DNA of 64,000 bases from Yersinia proxima (GTDB lineage Bacteria; Pseudomonadota; Gammaproteobacteria; Enterobacterales; Enterobacteriaceae), in the NCBI RefSeq assembly GCF_902170785.1, contig NZ_CABHYG010000004.1:806001-870000 (forward strand). Direction: 5' to 3'. The position numbers were made by a program, and so were the translations under genes. This document shows positions 41,026-49,937 of the stretch, piece by piece. How positions within the stretch are numbered: the stretch's first letter is position 1; the number at the start of each line of letters is the position of its first letter. A model generated the notes under the pieces. That model saw only the letters and a program-made list of their open reading frames with translations. It did not search any database and was not told where the DNA came from.

Positions 41026-41308
41026 ATGTCATGAGGGATTCAAAGAAAGATTCCAAAGCGCCAGTATCTTCTTCTGTCTCTTCCGGTTCTTTCCATTGCA
41101 GTAATAAATCATCCAGGCTGACGTTATTACCCTGTGACCGATATACTGCACTGGCTATTTGTGCTGCATGAATATCCCCACGCCGATCCCCAATAGGACT
41201 GCCAGCATCAAACTCAATCCACATAGCCAGCTCGCGGGCTGTCATTGTAGTTTCAAGCTCATAGAGGGTTCGCCCCAGCCGCAATGCCAGCGTCATTAAA
41301 AAGGACAT
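41024..41308 (-). CDS. Tail assembly chaperone T frame (likely made as a G-T frameshift product)
   Basis: 94 codons from an ATG with no ribosome-binding site, lying in the -1 frame relative to the preceding G-like gene. This is the classic lambda G/T layout. The T frame is open only back to 41329, just after a TGA. A slip must therefore occur at the last three codons of G (GAA-GAA-AAG-TAA), where A-AAG can slip to AAA. The product MTARELAMWIEFDAGSPIGD continues the tail chaperone. Confidence 0.75.
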   Translation of the reverse strand: MSFLMTLALRLGRTLYELETTMTARELAMWIEFDAGSPIGDRRGDIHAAQIASAVYRSQGNNVSLDDLLLQWKEPEETEEDTGALESFFESLMT

Positions 41309-41319
41309 GCCCGGCGTGT

Positions 41320-41709
41320 TTACTTTTCTTCAGCAGCTTTAATATCCTGTTTACTGAGGTCGAGCGCTTCTTTGAGCAAGCGAGCATGCACCGGCCCATA
41401 ACTCGCCGTAACCAGAGGAATATCGTCATTAGAAAATGCCGGTTGACCACTCTCATCAAGCAGCACATCAATAAGCAACGTCACATCAGCGAGGATATTG
41501 TTGGTGATCTTATCTTCAATAGATATTTTCACCGTTTCGTCAGTACCCGCCTCACCTTTTACCGCCACCTCCCGCCAACGTAGCCAGGCACCCGAAGAGG
41601 GTTCACGTAACATCACCGGAGTGCTATCCCATTCAGGAACAATCACGGTTTTATGCCGAAACCCTGCACGGGGTGCTGTGGCCAGAGAGCGTAAATCCTT
41701 TTTAGCCAT
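41320..41709 (-). CDS. Tail assembly chaperone G
   Basis: 129 residues (MAKKDLRSLATAPRAGFRHK) between the major tail protein and the T frame. It resembles the phage tail assembly chaperone family in position and length. G alone is the abundant form; the G-T fusion would bind both tape measure and tail tube protein. Confidence 0.82.
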   Translation of the reverse strand: MAKKDLRSLATAPRAGFRHKTVIVPEWDSTPVMLREPSSGAWLRWREVAVKGEAGTDETVKISIEDKITNNILADVTLLIDVLLDESGQPAFSNDDIPLVTASYGPVHARLLKEALDLSKQDIKAAEEK

Positions 41710-41711
41710 GA

Positions 41712-42419
41712 TTAAGCCGCCTCAGTAACAGTAAAATTACATGTTGCGGTAAAGTCACCATCAGCCGCAGTAAAGGTAATGATTGCCGCGCCATCGTCCA
41801 AACCTTGATACTGACCAGTCACCGGATCGACGCTCACAATGGCGGGCGCAGATGAAATGAAGGTGCCGGTTTTATTGGTAGCGTTAGCCGGTAAAAATGT
41901 CGGAATTAATACACCGATATCGCCAACTTCGATAGCAGCAGTCGATTTGTTCAGCGTGACGCTGGTGACAGGAACATCAGTGGCAGCAATGCGAACCGGC
42001 TTTCCTTTGATACGCAAGGTGAATGACGCAGATACCACACCCGAGGTGCCAGCGCTCCAACTGTTCTGACGCACTTCGGCAAGGTAGGCATAACCATTGC
42101 CGCTGGGGAAGACGACCTTGATAGATCGCATGGTATCGGTTTCGTAGGCTTCATAGAGCGAATATTGCGCCTCCTCGTCCGGACTCCAGTTACGCGAAAT
42201 GGTCATTTCTGACGGCGCAGGTAAACCGTTCGTCATTTCCTGCTCTTCTGAGCACAGTGTGGTGACATCGATATCCGCTTTTTGACCACCGGTAAAGCTG
42301 ATCTCTTTGGTGGCACAAGCCGCTGATAACCATACCGCACTGGTTGGATTGGGTTGCGTAGTCACACCAGCAGAAACATAAATTTTCGTGCCCTGCGTTT
42401 TTTCATAAATACTGGTCAT
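41712..42419 (-). CDS. Major tail (tube) protein with C-terminal Ig-like domain
   Basis: 235 residues from the ATG at 42419 (TGGAGAAAAT ahead). The first 150 residues are a lambda gpV-like tube domain (TKIYVSAGVTTQPNPTSAVW). The last 80 residues form a BIG2-type Ig-like domain (VTSVTLNKSTAAIEVGDIGV, ending DGDFTATCNFTV), displayed on the tail surface in relatives. It is the most abundant tail subunit. Confidence 0.9.
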   Translation of the reverse strand: MTSIYEKTQGTKIYVSAGVTTQPNPTSAVWLSAACATKEISFTGGQKADIDVTTLCSEEQEMTNGLPAPSEMTISRNWSPDEEAQYSLYEAYETDTMRSIKVVFPSGNGYAYLAEVRQNSWSAGTSGVVSASFTLRIKGKPVRIAATDVPVTSVTLNKSTAAIEVGDIGVLIPTFLPANATNKTGTFISSAPAIVSVDPVTGQYQGLDDGAAIITFTAADGDFTATCNFTVTEAA

Positions 42420-42430
42420 ATTTTCTCCAG

Positions 42431-42458
42431 ACATAAAAAAACCGCCCGAAAGCGGCTG
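42431..42458 (-). terminator. Intra-operon terminator hairpin ahead of the major tail gene
   Basis: A different stem from the other three (minus strand AGCCGC / GCGGTT, with a wobble) but the same plan: hairpin, seven T, then ATG-xx-TGGAGAAA leading to the next start. The bases after the T run match those before gene J. Confidence 0.65.
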
Positions 42459-42479
42459 ATTGATTTCTTTCTTTTGGGG

Positions 42480-42830
42480 TTATTCCCATACCTGGACTTC
42501 AAGCAGGGCGCGGAAAAGAGATGTGTCAGGTTCGAAGTTAGTGATCTCATTCATCTGAACCGGTGAAAGCGGCGCGATGAGCGCTCTCACTTCGTGACGA
42601 ATGGCGCGGGCTTCATCAATGGTTCTGGCGTAAGCATCAATCTGAAGCATCGATGCGGTGGCGGCCTGCCCATCAAGCACATCGTCAGTCACATTTGAGG
42701 GAAGAGAGAACACTACCCACGGCGGCGATATTGCCGGGCCACTGCCATCTGGTTTCTGCGGGGCAATGTAGGGATATACCTGCCCACCCACCAAATGTTT
42801 GATTAGGGGGTAAACATCAGCCTCGGTCAT
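42480..42830 (-). CDS. Tail completion/terminator protein (DUF3168-like)
   Basis: 116 residues: MTEADVYPLIKHLVGGQVYP, PPWVVFSLPSNVTDDVLDG and YARTIDEARAIRHEVRALIA fit the DUF3168 tail-terminator family that caps the tail tube, equal in place to lambda gpU. It overlaps the gp10-like gene by four bases. Confidence 0.8.
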   Translation of the reverse strand: MTEADVYPLIKHLVGGQVYPYIAPQKPDGSGPAISPPWVVFSLPSNVTDDVLDGQAATASMLQIDAYARTIDEARAIRHEVRALIAPLSPVQMNEITNFEPDTSLFRALLEVQVWE

Positions 42831-43273
42831 TTTGCTAATACCTCATCAATGGCCTGAATTGCTCGATCAATCGTAACCCGTGCCGCCTCATCGGTTTTGG
42901 CATCAAAAGCCGGACGCATAAACGGAATAGCGGCCATATCAGAGGTGCCCAACTCCACAAAGCGCCAATAAAATGAGTTATTACTGCGGATCGCTTTCTT
43001 GGTGTTGTCACTGTTGGTACCCGATGGGTTAGTTCCCCTGACGCGGATACCGGCGCTGGCCTGTGTCGCATCCCCTTTACCATTGGCGATAATGATGTTG
43101 CGTTTCAGTTTGCCGGTACGCTCTGGTGCACGGTTTCGTGCTTCGGCCTGGATAACAGCAGCACCGGCCCGAACAGCCTGCCGCAAAACCGTGCGACTCT
43201 CGGCCTTACTGAGCAATTCCAGTTCTTTATCCAGATCCAGCATGCCGGAGAAGTCGAGATGGGCATCAATCAC
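42827..43273 (-). CDS. HK97 gp10-like tail component
   Basis: HK97-gp10 family protein: DLDKELELLSKAESRTVLRQ and AEARNRAPERTGKLKRNI are the signature. The GTG at 43273 is preferred over the ATG at 43294. It overlaps the previous stop as GTGA and has GAGGGG eight bases ahead, giving 148 residues. It joins tail and head at the neck. Confidence 0.85.
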   Translation of the reverse strand: MIDAHLDFSGMLDLDKELELLSKAESRTVLRQAVRAGAAVIQAEARNRAPERTGKLKRNIIIANGKGDATQASAGIRVRGTNPSGTNSDNTKKAIRSNNSFYWRFVELGTSDMAAIPFMRPAFDAKTDEAARVTIDRAIQAIDEVLAK

Positions 43274-43611
43274 GTTTTCACCCCTCTTTTGCATAGCAGC
43301 TCAAGTCGTGTGTTATTTTCACCGCCAATCACCGATACGATGTCATAAATTTCACCGGTACCGGTCGGAGGCTCATGTACAATTCGATTAGCGGGCGTCA
43401 CAGGAAAAGCAGGATAACGACGCATCCAGATCCTGACGGTGGTTTCCGCCAGTTCAGCTCCAGAGGAAATAATCTCCCGGCCCGAGATATCAGTAATATC
43501 CGCTCTGACCGACAATAACTTCTCCCAGTCAGTCACCGGTTGTCCGGAAGGAAGCGTTCCAGACACTCGTTGTTGAATAGTGACCCGATATCGAAGTTTA
43601 CCTGCTTTCAT
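43270..43611 (-). CDS. Head-tail joining (head closure) protein
   Basis: 113 residues of the SPP1 gp16/phage head-tail adaptor family: MKAGKLRYRVTIQQRVSGTL and SVRADITDISGREIISSGAE are typical. It seals the portal opening in filled heads. Four-base overlaps on both sides indicate tight coupling. Confidence 0.85.
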   Translation of the reverse strand: MKAGKLRYRVTIQQRVSGTLPSGQPVTDWEKLLSVRADITDISGREIISSGAELAETTVRIWMRRYPAFPVTPANRIVHEPPTGTGEIYDIVSVIGGENNTRLELLCKRGVKT

Positions 43612-43931
43612 ACGCCGTAAATCCTGTAAGGTTGCAGCAGCGAATCGACCGTAAACTCAAGCTGTTTTGACATGACACCAATCACCGTGGCCTCGCGGTT
43701 GGTATACCAGTGACCGATTAGCAGCAAAATGGCGGTATCAATATCCTCGTCGTAAAGCAGACCATCCTCTTCTGAATAACCCTCATCACTGGCTTTTGCA
43801 TATAACTTGCGACGGGTATAGTTTTCGACAAAGCGTTCACCGGCCTTAATTCTGGCTTCTAACCAGGCATCATCCTCCGTGAACTCCGGTTCGATGTTGC
43901 AGTGATGCTTCACCTGATCCAGTTCCAGCAT
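43608..43931 (-). CDS. Head-tail connector protein (HK97 gp6-like)
   Basis: 107 residues: MLELDQVKHHCNIEPEFTED and VENYTRRKLYAKASDE, then a helix AILLLIGHWYTNREA. This is the gp6-like adaptor that forms a ring under the portal. Confidence 0.85.
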   Translation of the reverse strand: MLELDQVKHHCNIEPEFTEDDAWLEARIKAGERFVENYTRRKLYAKASDEGYSEEDGLLYDEDIDTAILLLIGHWYTNREATVIGVMSKQLEFTVDSLLQPYRIYGV

Positions 43932-43940
43932 AGGTTCGCC

Positions 43941-44177
43941 TTATTTAGCTTTAGTTTTCTTGCCACCAGCATTGGTTTCTGGCGTTGGCTCCGTTGGCTC
44001 CGTTGGCTCCGTTGGCTCCGTTGGCTCCGTTGGCTCCGCAGGTTGTAATTCCTCCAGCCGCTTTGCATAGCCTTTTTTCAGGAGTTCCCGTCCATGCTGC
44101 TCACCCGTTTCAAATTCCTGACCGTGATCAAGAACGCTATAGCCGAAATAAATCTGCTTTAGTGCTATCAATTTCAT
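43941..44177 (-). CDS. Small head protein with EPT repeats
   Basis: 78 residues. The first 45 (MKLIALKQIYFGYSVLDHGQ) resemble small phage capsid-module proteins. The C-terminus is a low-complexity run of Glu-Pro-Thr triplets followed by a lysine-rich end. The run is coded by six exact copies of a 9-base unit. Function unknown; head-tail or capsid decoration is possible from its place after the capsid gene. Confidence 0.7.
   Translation of the reverse strand: MKLIALKQIYFGYSVLDHGQEFETGEQHGRELLKKGYAKRLEELQPAEPTEPTEPTEPTEPTEPTPETNAGGKKTKAK
43984..44037. repeat. Six tandem copies of a 9-base repeat
   Basis: GTTGGCTCC is repeated six times without error inside the small head gene. Each unit adds Glu-Pro-Thr, so copy number can change without a frameshift. 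Confidence 0.95.
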
Positions 44178-44227
44178 GATGTTATCTCTGATAAAGCGGC
44201 CCGCAGGCCGCTCAGTGAAAGGGGTAA

Positions 44228-45445
44228 TTAGCCACCGACAGGTGCAGGAACCGTAAACGCACCGGTAACAAACGCTTCAGGACGATACACCGCCAGTGCG
44301 AGACGTTCCTCGCAACGGATGGTGATCATGTTTTTCTCAAAGTCGTCGGAGTTTTCGGTACTGATCACCACATTGGCGTCTTCTCGGTCAAAAATCTGAG
44401 CGCCCGCGTTAAATGCACCGGTCAGGAACTTGCCTTTAAATGCCGCCGCTTCTGTAGCGACAACAGGCAAACCCCACAAGGTCGGCGTAGTCAATGCTGA
44501 CGGATTGCCAAGAATGTAACGGCCCAACGTGTCTTTGGTCAGTTCGATCTTGGCCCAATCAATAAAGTGCAATACATGACCAGAAGCGGAGAAACGCGCA
44601 AGTTGAGACTGCAGCATAGCCAGCCGCAAATCATCAATGCCATTCTGCTGAACAACTTCAAATGACGGATCGAACACTGATGCCTGCGGCATAATCCCTT
44701 CAAGATGAACACCGGTACCATCACCGAACAAGATTTCTTGCTCTTCGGCATATTTCAGGCCAAAGCGCATTTCAGTATCAATCGTTGATTGTAACTGTGA
44801 GAAATCATCAAGGATCTGTTTCGCGGCCTTGAACAAGTGGGCAATAGTGCGAACAGGCGTGATTTTTTCACCGAACTGAATGTCGCTGTAAGGCTTTTGC
44901 GTACCTTCAGCGACGACTCGTGCATTATTGGTAAATCCAGTCTGCTGAACCCAATAAATGGTGCTTGATTGAGTACGACCCGGTGCAAGTAAATCACGGA
45001 TAAACAGGCGCTGTTTAGGCGCAACATCAATACCCGGCAAGCGATGTGGAGCCACAATCTGCCCCGGCACATCGACTGACAAGAGTGCTGCTTTCACCGG
45101 AATACTGATCCGCTGGCTTGCTGCAAGCCCTGAGACAAAACCTTTTAACGCCTCGGCTGATACCACCTGCTGCCCAATCGTCTCAACAGTTTGCACGGCA
45201 TTATTCAATGGCATTTGAGCAACATGCTGCTCCAGCTCGCCCAGGGCCGCTTTAAGGGTTTTCTCTGCAGCGGTCAGTGCGTTAAATTCTAACGCCATTT
45301 TGTCTACAGCTTCTTTGGTCGAGGCAGAGAGCTGACCCGCGTTTTTAGCCTCTGTCAGCGCTTCTTCTGCCTTGGCGTTAAACTTGCCAGTGGCCTCTTC
45401 CAGTGCTGCGGAAACCTTTTTCAGTACATCATTTACATCAGACAT
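44228..45445 (-). CDS. Major capsid protein (HK97 fold)
   Basis: 405 residues. The first 100 are a coiled-coil scaffold-like delta domain (LKKVSAALEEATGKFNAKAE) removed by the protease. The rest is the HK97 capsid core: IVAPHRLPGIDVAPKQRLFI, EEQEILFGDGTGVHLEGIMP and GAFNAGAQIFDREDANVVIS. It follows protease and portal as in HK97. Confidence 0.95.
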   Translation of the reverse strand: MSDVNDVLKKVSAALEEATGKFNAKAEEALTEAKNAGQLSASTKEAVDKMALEFNALTAAEKTLKAALGELEQHVAQMPLNNAVQTVETIGQQVVSAEALKGFVSGLAASQRISIPVKAALLSVDVPGQIVAPHRLPGIDVAPKQRLFIRDLLAPGRTQSSTIYWVQQTGFTNNARVVAEGTQKPYSDIQFGEKITPVRTIAHLFKAAKQILDDFSQLQSTIDTEMRFGLKYAEEQEILFGDGTGVHLEGIMPQASVFDPSFEVVQQNGIDDLRLAMLQSQLARFSASGHVLHFIDWAKIELTKDTLGRYILGNPSALTTPTLWGLPVVATEAAAFKGKFLTGAFNAGAQIFDREDANVVISTENSDDFEKNMITIRCEERLALAVYRPEAFVTGAFTVPAPVGG

Positions 45446-45457
45446 ATATTCTCCAGA

Positions 45458-46315
45458 TTATTGGCACGCCGCTTTCAGTCCACTTAATGCAGACTCGAAG
45501 CTAGCTAAAGTTTCAGTATTGATTTCGGTGGTAGCGCTTGGCGTACCGGATGGAGTAACAGCAGCGCCCGGCATGCTGTCGGTTAAGGCTTTAAGTAATT
45601 TTCGACGCTCGGAACGTGGGGTATTGGCTTTTGCCAGCAGCGCATCGAGTTTGCGAATGGCTGCTGATGGGCTTTGGTCATCATTGGTAATTTCATCAGC
45701 CGATAACAAACTGTCTGCGAAGCCTTTTTCGACAGCATCACTGCCCGCAATATAGGTTTCATTGTCCATCATGGCTGCAATGTCTGCTGCTGGCAGGCCG
45801 GTTCTGGCTGAATAGATATCACCCATCGCCCGATCAAAAGGCTCTATATCGATGGCTGCTTTCGCCAGATCGTGACGGTTGCCCATCATCACAATCCAAC
45901 AGTTGTGGATCATCAAAAACGCGCCGCGCCCGATCTGCACCTCATCACCGGCCATGGCAATAATGGACGCGGCAGAGGCGGCGATTCCCAACACTTTCAC
46001 CGTGACTTTGCCGCTGTACTCACGCAGCAGGTTATAAATAGCCAGCCCCTCGAACATGTCACCACCGGGCGAGTTGATGTTAACCGTCACATCCTCGCCG
46101 CCCATCGAGCGCAATGCGGCAGCAATGCGTTTGGTGCTAACCCCCTCGCCCCAGTAGTCCTGTCCGATTACGTCAAAGATTGAAATGCTATTTTCGCCTG
46201 TGGCAGCGGCTTTTAACCCACCGTTCCAGCGTTCAAACGCGCTTGGCGCAACCTCACAGGAAACACCCGCGCACGGGCGTCCCACCGGCGCTGCCGGAAG
46301 GCTTTTAATTGTCAT
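45458..46315 (-). CDS. Head maturation protease (ClpP-like, S14/S49 type)
   Basis: 285 residues. NINSPGGDMFEGLAIYNLLR, then AASAASIIAMAGDEV with the nucleophile Ser, and FLMIHNCWIVMMGNR with the catalytic His are ClpP-type motifs. It cleaves the capsid delta domain during prohead maturation. The Ala/Thr-rich C-terminus is less conserved. Confidence 0.93.
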   Translation of the reverse strand: MTIKSLPAAPVGRPCAGVSCEVAPSAFERWNGGLKAAATGENSISIFDVIGQDYWGEGVSTKRIAAALRSMGGEDVTVNINSPGGDMFEGLAIYNLLREYSGKVTVKVLGIAASAASIIAMAGDEVQIGRGAFLMIHNCWIVMMGNRHDLAKAAIDIEPFDRAMGDIYSARTGLPAADIAAMMDNETYIAGSDAVEKGFADSLLSADEITNDDQSPSAAIRKLDALLAKANTPRSERRKLLKALTDSMPGAAVTPSGTPSATTEINTETLASFESALSGLKAACQ

Positions 46316-46327
46316 TGGGTTTAACTC

Positions 46328-47632
46328 CTAAGCGGCTTCTTTCAGCGGAGACTGTTCGAGAGGAATATCTGGGAACAAATACCCGTGAAGCTCGGTGATG
46401 GCTTTCGCTTTAACAACAGCGTTATGTGATTTCAGGTCTTCAAGTGCAACAAGGTTAAGCTGCACGGTATAGATATCGCCGCCTGGTATTGGTGGCAGAT
46501 TTTCAAGACGGCGAACATCGTTGCGGTTCATCCAGCCATTTTGCAATGCTGTGGTGTAGTAAGCGGAACGGCCCGCACTGTCAGCACGCAATAGACCTTC
46601 AACAGAGAATTCAGCAAAGTAATCCTCATCACCGGCCAGCAGGCAACGGACAATCTCCTGTTCAATATTAACCAACAGCGGGCGCAAGGTGTTGCTCAAG
46701 AAAAGAAGGTTCATGCCCTCAACACTGGAGGCCCAACTGCTTTGCTTGGTCATATGGCCCACCATAAATGGCGGCACCCTAAACCAGCGGCAAATCTCTT
46801 CGATACTGAATGCCCGACTCTCCAACATCTGGGCATCTTCCGGGTTCATGGTCACGCTTTGGTAGGTTAAATCCGCTTCCAGTACCATGACCTTACCAGC
46901 ATTTTTTGAACCGGTGAATGCTGAGATGCTTTTACGCAATGCTTCTCTCTGTTCGCCTTTCAGGGCGGCTTTGCTGGAAAGAAAGCCCGAATTTTGCATG
47001 CCATTTTCAAATACTTTCGCTGCCGACTCTTCGATCGCCATGGCTGAACCAAATACGTCCCGACCGGTATTCATCGGCATTAATCCACACATACCATCCA
47101 GACCAAATCCCCGGATGTGCATCATGGTTTTGACCGGTATCACCCGCTTCTTACCGTTCTCGGTATAGGTGTACTCAAGCTGCCCGCTGTCCAGGCGTTT
47201 AACCACCATATTCTGCGGCAACAGCGGAATAAGAGAGATAACGCGATTGCCGATCATTTTCTTTTCTATAAACGCATTGCCCCGCAAACAGATACTGGCC
47301 ACCAGCATCAACATAAAGCGCGAAGGCGTCATTTCTGAGTTGGGGCTACGGCATAGCACCGGATAAAGTGGGTGATCGGTTGCCGTGCCTCGGGAGCCGT
47401 CCGGCATCCGCTTATACAATTTCAGCGGAAGAGTCGAAACTGACTCACTGATAAGCCGGACGCACGCCCAGGCTGCGGCTAACTGAATCACTTTATCGGC
47501 GGTGACCACCTTGCCGCTGCTGCTGGTGCCAAACCATTCCTGAAAGAAGGTGCCAGTAGTGAGGCTAATTGGCACACCAAGCCAGTTAAGGAGCGCACTT
47601 TTAACGCGCCCCGGATGTTTATTTTGTGCCAT
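46328..47632 (-). CDS. Portal protein (HK97 family)
   Basis: 434 residues: AAAWACVRLISESVSTLPLK, RLDSGQLEYTYTENGKKRVI, FEEICRWF here as SIEEICRWFRVPPFMVGHM, and NGWMNRNDVRRLENLPPIPG. The dodecameric portal is the DNA channel. It touches the terminase stop by one base. Confidence 0.95.
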   Translation of the reverse strand: MAQNKHPGRVKSALLNWLGVPISLTTGTFFQEWFGTSSSGKVVTADKVIQLAAAWACVRLISESVSTLPLKLYKRMPDGSRGTATDHPLYPVLCRSPNSEMTPSRFMLMLVASICLRGNAFIEKKMIGNRVISLIPLLPQNMVVKRLDSGQLEYTYTENGKKRVIPVKTMMHIRGFGLDGMCGLMPMNTGRDVFGSAMAIEESAAKVFENGMQNSGFLSSKAALKGEQREALRKSISAFTGSKNAGKVMVLEADLTYQSVTMNPEDAQMLESRAFSIEEICRWFRVPPFMVGHMTKQSSWASSVEGMNLLFLSNTLRPLLVNIEQEIVRCLLAGDEDYFAEFSVEGLLRADSAGRSAYYTTALQNGWMNRNDVRRLENLPPIPGGDIYTVQLNLVALEDLKSHNAVVKAKAITELHGYLFPDIPLEQSPLKEAA

Positions 47633-49377
47633 TAGATACCTACTATTATTGGGTTATCAAAGAAACCATCCAGATCGCCATCCTCTTCAATATCAGCATC
47701 TTCAGCAGCGCCAATTGCCATGGCAGAAGCAACCACACCGTCAATACGGCCAGTACTTTTCTTCTTGGCAAAGATGCGGTTATCTTTCTGGTCTGCCTCG
47801 AGTACCGCTGAGGCTGCATTCCAACGCAGGCAAGGGTTACGCTTGATAATTAACTCTTTGTTATTGATTTTCTCTTCAAACAATTCGATGGAACGCGGCA
47901 TCCATAAACCGGATTCCTGCGCTTTGTAATAGCCTTGCCCATGGGGTACCAAAACGACACTGACCGAGTTGCTTTCCAGTTCAGGCTCAAGGTATTTGAT
48001 GCGGTATTGGTCAAAAGCGATGCATTTGATATTAAACATGGCTGTTAGCTCACCGATTCGGTGGGCAACAAAACCATAGTTCACCGCCTTACCCGGTGGT
48101 GCGTGGATAAAACCCGCCTTTAGCCATTTATCGTAAGGCACCCGGTCGGTTTTAGCGCGCTCGAGCAAACTGTCTTTAGGTGTCCAGAACTCAACAAATA
48201 AGCGGTTATGCTTAGGGAAAAACAGCGCCAGCGAAGTTAAGTCACGGGAGCCTGACAAATCGAGTCCGCCATAGCATTCCTCCCCCGCCAGTTCCTGAAT
48301 ATCAAATTCGTCTTCACAGTCCATCCAGGTATCACCGCCGATCCACGGTGTAGCTGATTCTACCCATTCACAAAAGTTGAGACGGCGCACAATGCTTTCT
48401 TTGGCTGGCATGCCTCGGGCAGCGGTAACCTGTTCGCGCAGGTATTTAAGTTCAAAGGTTTGGCCCAGCGAGGGGTTAGCTTTGCCCCAGCAGGATTCGT
48501 CTTTAAATGGGTCGTCACCTTCGTCCAGTGAACAGATAAAACTAAAGAAACTGTCATCTTCCAGATCGCCGCTGGCGACCTTTTTGCCGTATTCGTGGTA
48601 GTCATAACAAACGCTGGTTTTATCGTGGCCGCTGTTAGTGATTAGGAATATCAGAGCCTGACGCCGCCCTTTGGTACCGGCGCGCATCATCTCAACAACC
48701 TGATTGGTTTTATGTTCGTGAACTTCGTCAATTAGCGCACAGTGGGGGCGCGGGCCAGATTGACCATCGTCTGAGCTGATGGGTTTAAAGAATGAGCCGG
48801 TTTGCAGGAATGCCAGATTCCACACGTTTAAACCGGTACCGGATTTAACCACCCGCTGAGAGAGTGCCGGAGACTGATCGACCATTGAGACAGCATCGCG
48901 AAACAGGATCATGGCCTGGTCTTTTTTGGTCGCCGCCGCGTAAACTTCGGCCCGTGGTTCTTTGTCGGCCATCATGCAGTAAAGACCGACACCACCAGCT
49001 AGCGGGGATTTGCCCGAACCTTTGCCCGACTCCACATACACCATGCGAAAGCGTCGGGTGCCGTCACTGGATTTCCAGCCAAAAATGGAGCCGATAACAA
49101 AGCATTGCCACGACAACAAAATAAACGGCTTGCCTTCGTGGTCGCCACCATTGAGTTTTAATACGTTGGCAAAAAAGGCAATAACACGGGAAACCGCTTC
49201 GACATCCCAAACTAATCCGCGCGCGGGGCCAAGTTCCAGATCCCGCAAATGTCTTTCACAGGCATGGCGAATATCGGGGCCTGCCACTATTTTCCCTGAC
49301 GTCACATCGGTTGCATATTGAGTTACTGGATCAACCGAAGAACTGGGCGAGCGGGTCTTCTTTTTCTTCTCCGCCAT
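47632..49377 (-). CDS. Terminase large subunit
   Basis: 581 residues of the HK97/P27-associated type. The ATPase has YVESGKGSGKSPLAGGVGLY (Walker A-like) and CALIDEVHEH (Walker B). The nuclease half has GLDLSGSRDLTSLALFF and CIAFDQYRIKYL acidic residues. It packages DNA into proheads. Its start overlaps the small subunit by 47 bases. Confidence 0.95.
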   Translation of the reverse strand: MAEKKKKTRSPSSSVDPVTQYATDVTSGKIVAGPDIRHACERHLRDLELGPARGLVWDVEAVSRVIAFFANVLKLNGGDHEGKPFILLSWQCFVIGSIFGWKSSDGTRRFRMVYVESGKGSGKSPLAGGVGLYCMMADKEPRAEVYAAATKKDQAMILFRDAVSMVDQSPALSQRVVKSGTGLNVWNLAFLQTGSFFKPISSDDGQSGPRPHCALIDEVHEHKTNQVVEMMRAGTKGRRQALIFLITNSGHDKTSVCYDYHEYGKKVASGDLEDDSFFSFICSLDEGDDPFKDESCWGKANPSLGQTFELKYLREQVTAARGMPAKESIVRRLNFCEWVESATPWIGGDTWMDCEDEFDIQELAGEECYGGLDLSGSRDLTSLALFFPKHNRLFVEFWTPKDSLLERAKTDRVPYDKWLKAGFIHAPPGKAVNYGFVAHRIGELTAMFNIKCIAFDQYRIKYLEPELESNSVSVVLVPHGQGYYKAQESGLWMPRSIELFEEKINNKELIIKRNPCLRWNAASAVLEADQKDNRIFAKKKSTGRIDGVVASAMAIGAAEDADIEEDGDLDGFFDNPIIVGI

Positions 49378-49798
49378 TAACGTTCACCTTTGATCTCGCG
49401 GCTGGGGTCAGGCCGAATTCAATTAAGTAACCTTTGAAGCGGCGATCCGCATCGGCAAGCTGCCCTACGGCGGGATGTCCTTTGATAAGAAAATCACCCA
49501 TCTGGGTTTTGGTCATATAGGTGTTGCCCTCGATATCAATCTGCTGGCGCAACCGGAGGATTTCCGCATACAGATCACAAAGGCGTTCCAGTGCCATGGT
49601 ATCGGCAACGGTCAACACGCCCATCTGATCCAGCAGTAAAGTTAGCCGCCCCCAAGCCGCCTTACCCCAATCAGTTAAATGAGCAGGAGGACTTGGAATT
49701 TCTCGTGCGGGTTGAGGTTCTTTTTTGTTCAGTGGGCGCTTGCCCGGGTTACCGGTGACCACCTTCAAGTGGGTCGGGGTTGGTCGGCGTCCAGCCAT
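49331..49798 (-). CDS. Terminase small subunit (P27 family)
   Basis: 155 residues: GRRPTPTHLKVVTGNPGKRP, then PPAHLTDWGKAAWGRLTLLL are the P27-family signature. It recognises the packaging site and recruits the large subunit. The 139-bp gap upstream (49799-49937), next to the HNH gene, is where a cos site would be expected; I could not identify one. Confidence 0.93.
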   Translation of the reverse strand: MAGRRPTPTHLKVVTGNPGKRPLNKKEPQPAREIPSPPAHLTDWGKAAWGRLTLLLDQMGVLTVADTMALERLCDLYAEILRLRQQIDIEGNTYMTKTQMGDFLIKGHPAVGQLADADRRFKGYLIEFGLTPAARSKVNVNGGEEKEDPLAQFFG

Positions 49799-49937
49799 GG
49801 AAAACCTCCCAAAAAAAAGTTTTCAATTCGCGGTTGTGCGCAGAAATGACGATGATAGGTCTTTGGGGATCAAAGCCCTGAACTTTTACCCCACCCTCCC
49901 ACTTGAGATAAATTCTCATTTGAGGTGATGCGATTCA

